From: Bacteroidales bacterium
GTDB lineage: Bacteria > Bacteroidota > Bacteroidia > Bacteroidales > UBA932
Assembly: GCA_017452265.1 (NCBI GenBank)
Contig: JAFTMS010000032.1
Coordinates: 1 to 64,000, forward strand
Length of the DNA stretch: 64,000 nucleotides
Reading direction: 5' to 3'
The translations under genes were made by a program, and so were the position numbers. This document shows positions 62,886-64,000 of this stretch, one piece after another (the first letter of the stretch is position 1; each line of letters starts with the position of its first letter). The notes under the pieces are model-generated. The model had not been told where the DNA came from. It made no database searches and saw nothing but the letters and a program-made list of their open reading frames with translations.

Positions 62886-63662
62886 ATGGCGAGGCTGAGG
62901 CTCATATCGGTTTTCTGGCTTCTGTCGGCTTGCCTTTTCTATGCTCATGCTCAGATGAAGCTTGTGCCTGAGGAAGTGCTGAAAGAGGTTTCTGCCCCAC
63001 GTCTGTCGGCGGATTCGGCTTCGCTGGATTTCGATGTGAGACGCATCGAGGCACCGGTGATGAATGAGGATGATGCCCCGGCATCTTTCGTGTATCGCTT
63101 CCGCAATGCAGGAAAGGAAACTGTAAGGATATTGAGGCTTACGACTAACTGCTCATGCGTTGCTGCAACCTGCAGCGCGACAGAAGTCGCTTCTGGTGAA
63201 GAGGCGGAAATATCAGTGAGATACAGCCCTAAAGGCCATCCGGGACGCTTTGAACGCAGGATTTCAGTGTATACGCAGGATGGGAGCAGCCCGGCGGCGG
63301 TTCTTAAACTTGCAGTTACGGTGGAAAACGGAGCGGATCCTTCCGGGCTGTGGCCTGTGCAGATGGGATGCATACGTCTCAGACGCTCGGATGTGACTTT
63401 CCGAAGCGGTGAGAAGGCCGTCGAGACAATCAGTTTCGTGAATCTGAGCGGAAAGCGTCTGGCATTGGAATGCGAGAGTATGATGCTTCCTGCCTGCCTT
63501 TCGTTCTCGACGCAGCCGAAGGTGCTGGAAGACGGCGCTGAGGGAAGCATCGTCTTGGAATATGACCCTTCAAAAGGTTCTGAACGTAATGACATGCAGG
63601 TGATGCTTAAAGGACTTGGCGTACCGCCGTCACAGTCCTCCATAAGGATAAGGATGAAATAA
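62886..63662 (+). CDS. Exported DUF1573 family protein
   Basis: The 258-aa product has a cleavable signal peptide (ending FYAHAQ) and a DUF1573 Ig-like domain with the hallmark RILRLTTNCSCVAATCS (about residues 82-98) and VRYSPKGHPGRFER. A second Ig-like repeat follows. The Cys-x-Cys pair in the hallmark is conserved in the family. Exact function unknown. Starts 3 nt after the protease. Confidence 0.82.
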   Translation: MARLRLISVFWLLSACLFYAHAQMKLVPEEVLKEVSAPRLSADSASLDFDVRRIEAPVMNEDDAPASFVYRFRNAGKETVRILRLTTNCSCVAATCSATEVASGEEAEISVRYSPKGHPGRFERRISVYTQDGSSPAAVLKLAVTVENGADPSGLWPVQMGCIRLRRSDVTFRSGEKAVETISFVNLSGKRLALECESMMLPACLSFSTQPKVLEDGAEGSIVLEYDPSKGSERNDMQVMLKGLGVPPSQSSIRIRMK

Positions 63663-63670
63663 ATTTGGAT

Positions 63671-64000
63671 ATGAAGAATATAAGGACAATTGTCATCATG
63701 GCCGCCGCAGCTCTTGTGGCTATGGTGTCGTGTACAGAAAAGGTTGAGGATACGGTTGAATACCTTGAGGTGAACAAGACCAACATGGCAGGCTCATGGC
63801 AGCTTGTGGAATGGGATGGTGCCGGACTGGATGAAAGTACGTATATGTATATAAACTTCATCCGCAACGACGAGACATATCAGATGTGGCAGAATATCGA
63901 CAGCTTCACTGATGTTCCGCGTGAGATCACAGGCTCGTTCTACATCTATACAGATGCTGACGGAAATGCCGTGATACGTGGCAATTACGACCACGACAGC
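63671..64000 (+). CDS. Lipocalin-like lipoprotein, truncated by the window edge
   Basis: An open frame of 110 codons runs off the right end. It begins with a lipoprotein signal (MKNIRTIVIMAAAALVAMVSC, C21) followed by MAGSWQLVEWDG, the GxW start of a lipocalin-like domain, and short beta strands (TYMYINFIRNDETYQMW). It starts 8 nt after the DUF1573 gene and is presumably the next member of the operon. The C-terminal part lies outside the window. Confidence 0.72.
   Translation, partial: MKNIRTIVIMAAAALVAMVSCTEKVEDTVEYLEVNKTNMAGSWQLVEWDGAGLDESTYMYINFIRNDETYQMWQNIDSFTDVPREITGSFYIYTDADGNAVIRGNYDHDS

Noticed and set aside
1..64000. tRNA, rRNA, CRISPR arrays, insertion sequences, phage genes
   Set aside because: Looked for by eye in the intergenic stretches; no cloverleaf-type sequence, spaced repeat array, transposase or integrase was recognised.

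Overview
The window reads as a chromosomal piece from a member of the Bacteroidales (Bacteroidota). The evidence is the set of gene families (SusC/SusD pair, BACON and DUF4458/DUF4984/DUF4906/DUF4988 surface lipoproteins, fimbrillin-like genes, an nqrABCDEF operon) and the many intergenic matches to the Bacteroidota promoter, TTTG about 19-20 nt upstream of TAnnTTTG. I cannot name the genus. No tRNA, rRNA, CRISPR array, insertion sequence or prophage was recognised.

Layout. 1-328: gene-free, rich in inverted repeats. 329-5576: housekeeping (CoA-transferase, mazG, tcdA, a YghO-like acyltransferase, prfA). 5692-9894: two accessory genes, a large DUF4988-type lipoprotein and an AAA-like/PD-(D/E)XK protein with an Arg in place of its ExK lysine; a hairpin-rich gap follows to 10274. 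10275-15095: a membrane LytTR regulator diverging from a fatty acid synthesis block, fabH-fabK-fabF-fabZ, which uses the FabK type of enoyl reductase. 15128-17201: rng, a 30-codon bS22/mS38-like basic protein, and HU. 17372-18754: a DUF4143 ATPase with repeated operator-like sites at its promoter. 18982-27387: lon, ung, coaD, a double-thioredoxin protein, a small orphan gene and uvrA. 27384-30250: a three-gene fimbrillin-like operon. 30464-35789: a cell-surface glycan cluster (DUF47, two Stealth-type phosphotransferases, two tandem fucosyltransferase-like paralogues, convergent RgpF-like gene). 35887-41750: Na+-NQR operon. 41908-44418: pcrA/uvrD helicase. 44749-49004: a two-gene surface lipoprotein operon. 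49130-64000: a SusC/SusD locus running off the right edge.

How the genes work together. The most notable block is 49130-64000. One promoter drives SusC, SusD and then a same-strand series of exported proteins: DUF4984-like, DUF5003-like, DUF4458 plus leucine-rich repeats (LRR), BACON plus LRR, a subtilisin-family lipoprotein with an intact Asp/His/Ser triad, DUF1573, and a lipocalin-like lipoprotein cut by the window edge. No carbohydrate-active enzyme and no sigma/anti-sigma or hybrid two-component regulator lies beside it. The natural inference is a surface machine that binds and cleaves protein and imports the peptides. The second accessory theme is surface decoration: fimbrillin-like genes, the Stealth/fucosyltransferase-like cluster and the DUF4493/DUF4906 lipoproteins. 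The remainder is core metabolism, translation, repair, proteolysis and sodium-pumping respiration.

All product names come from reading motifs and overall resemblance; no database search was run.
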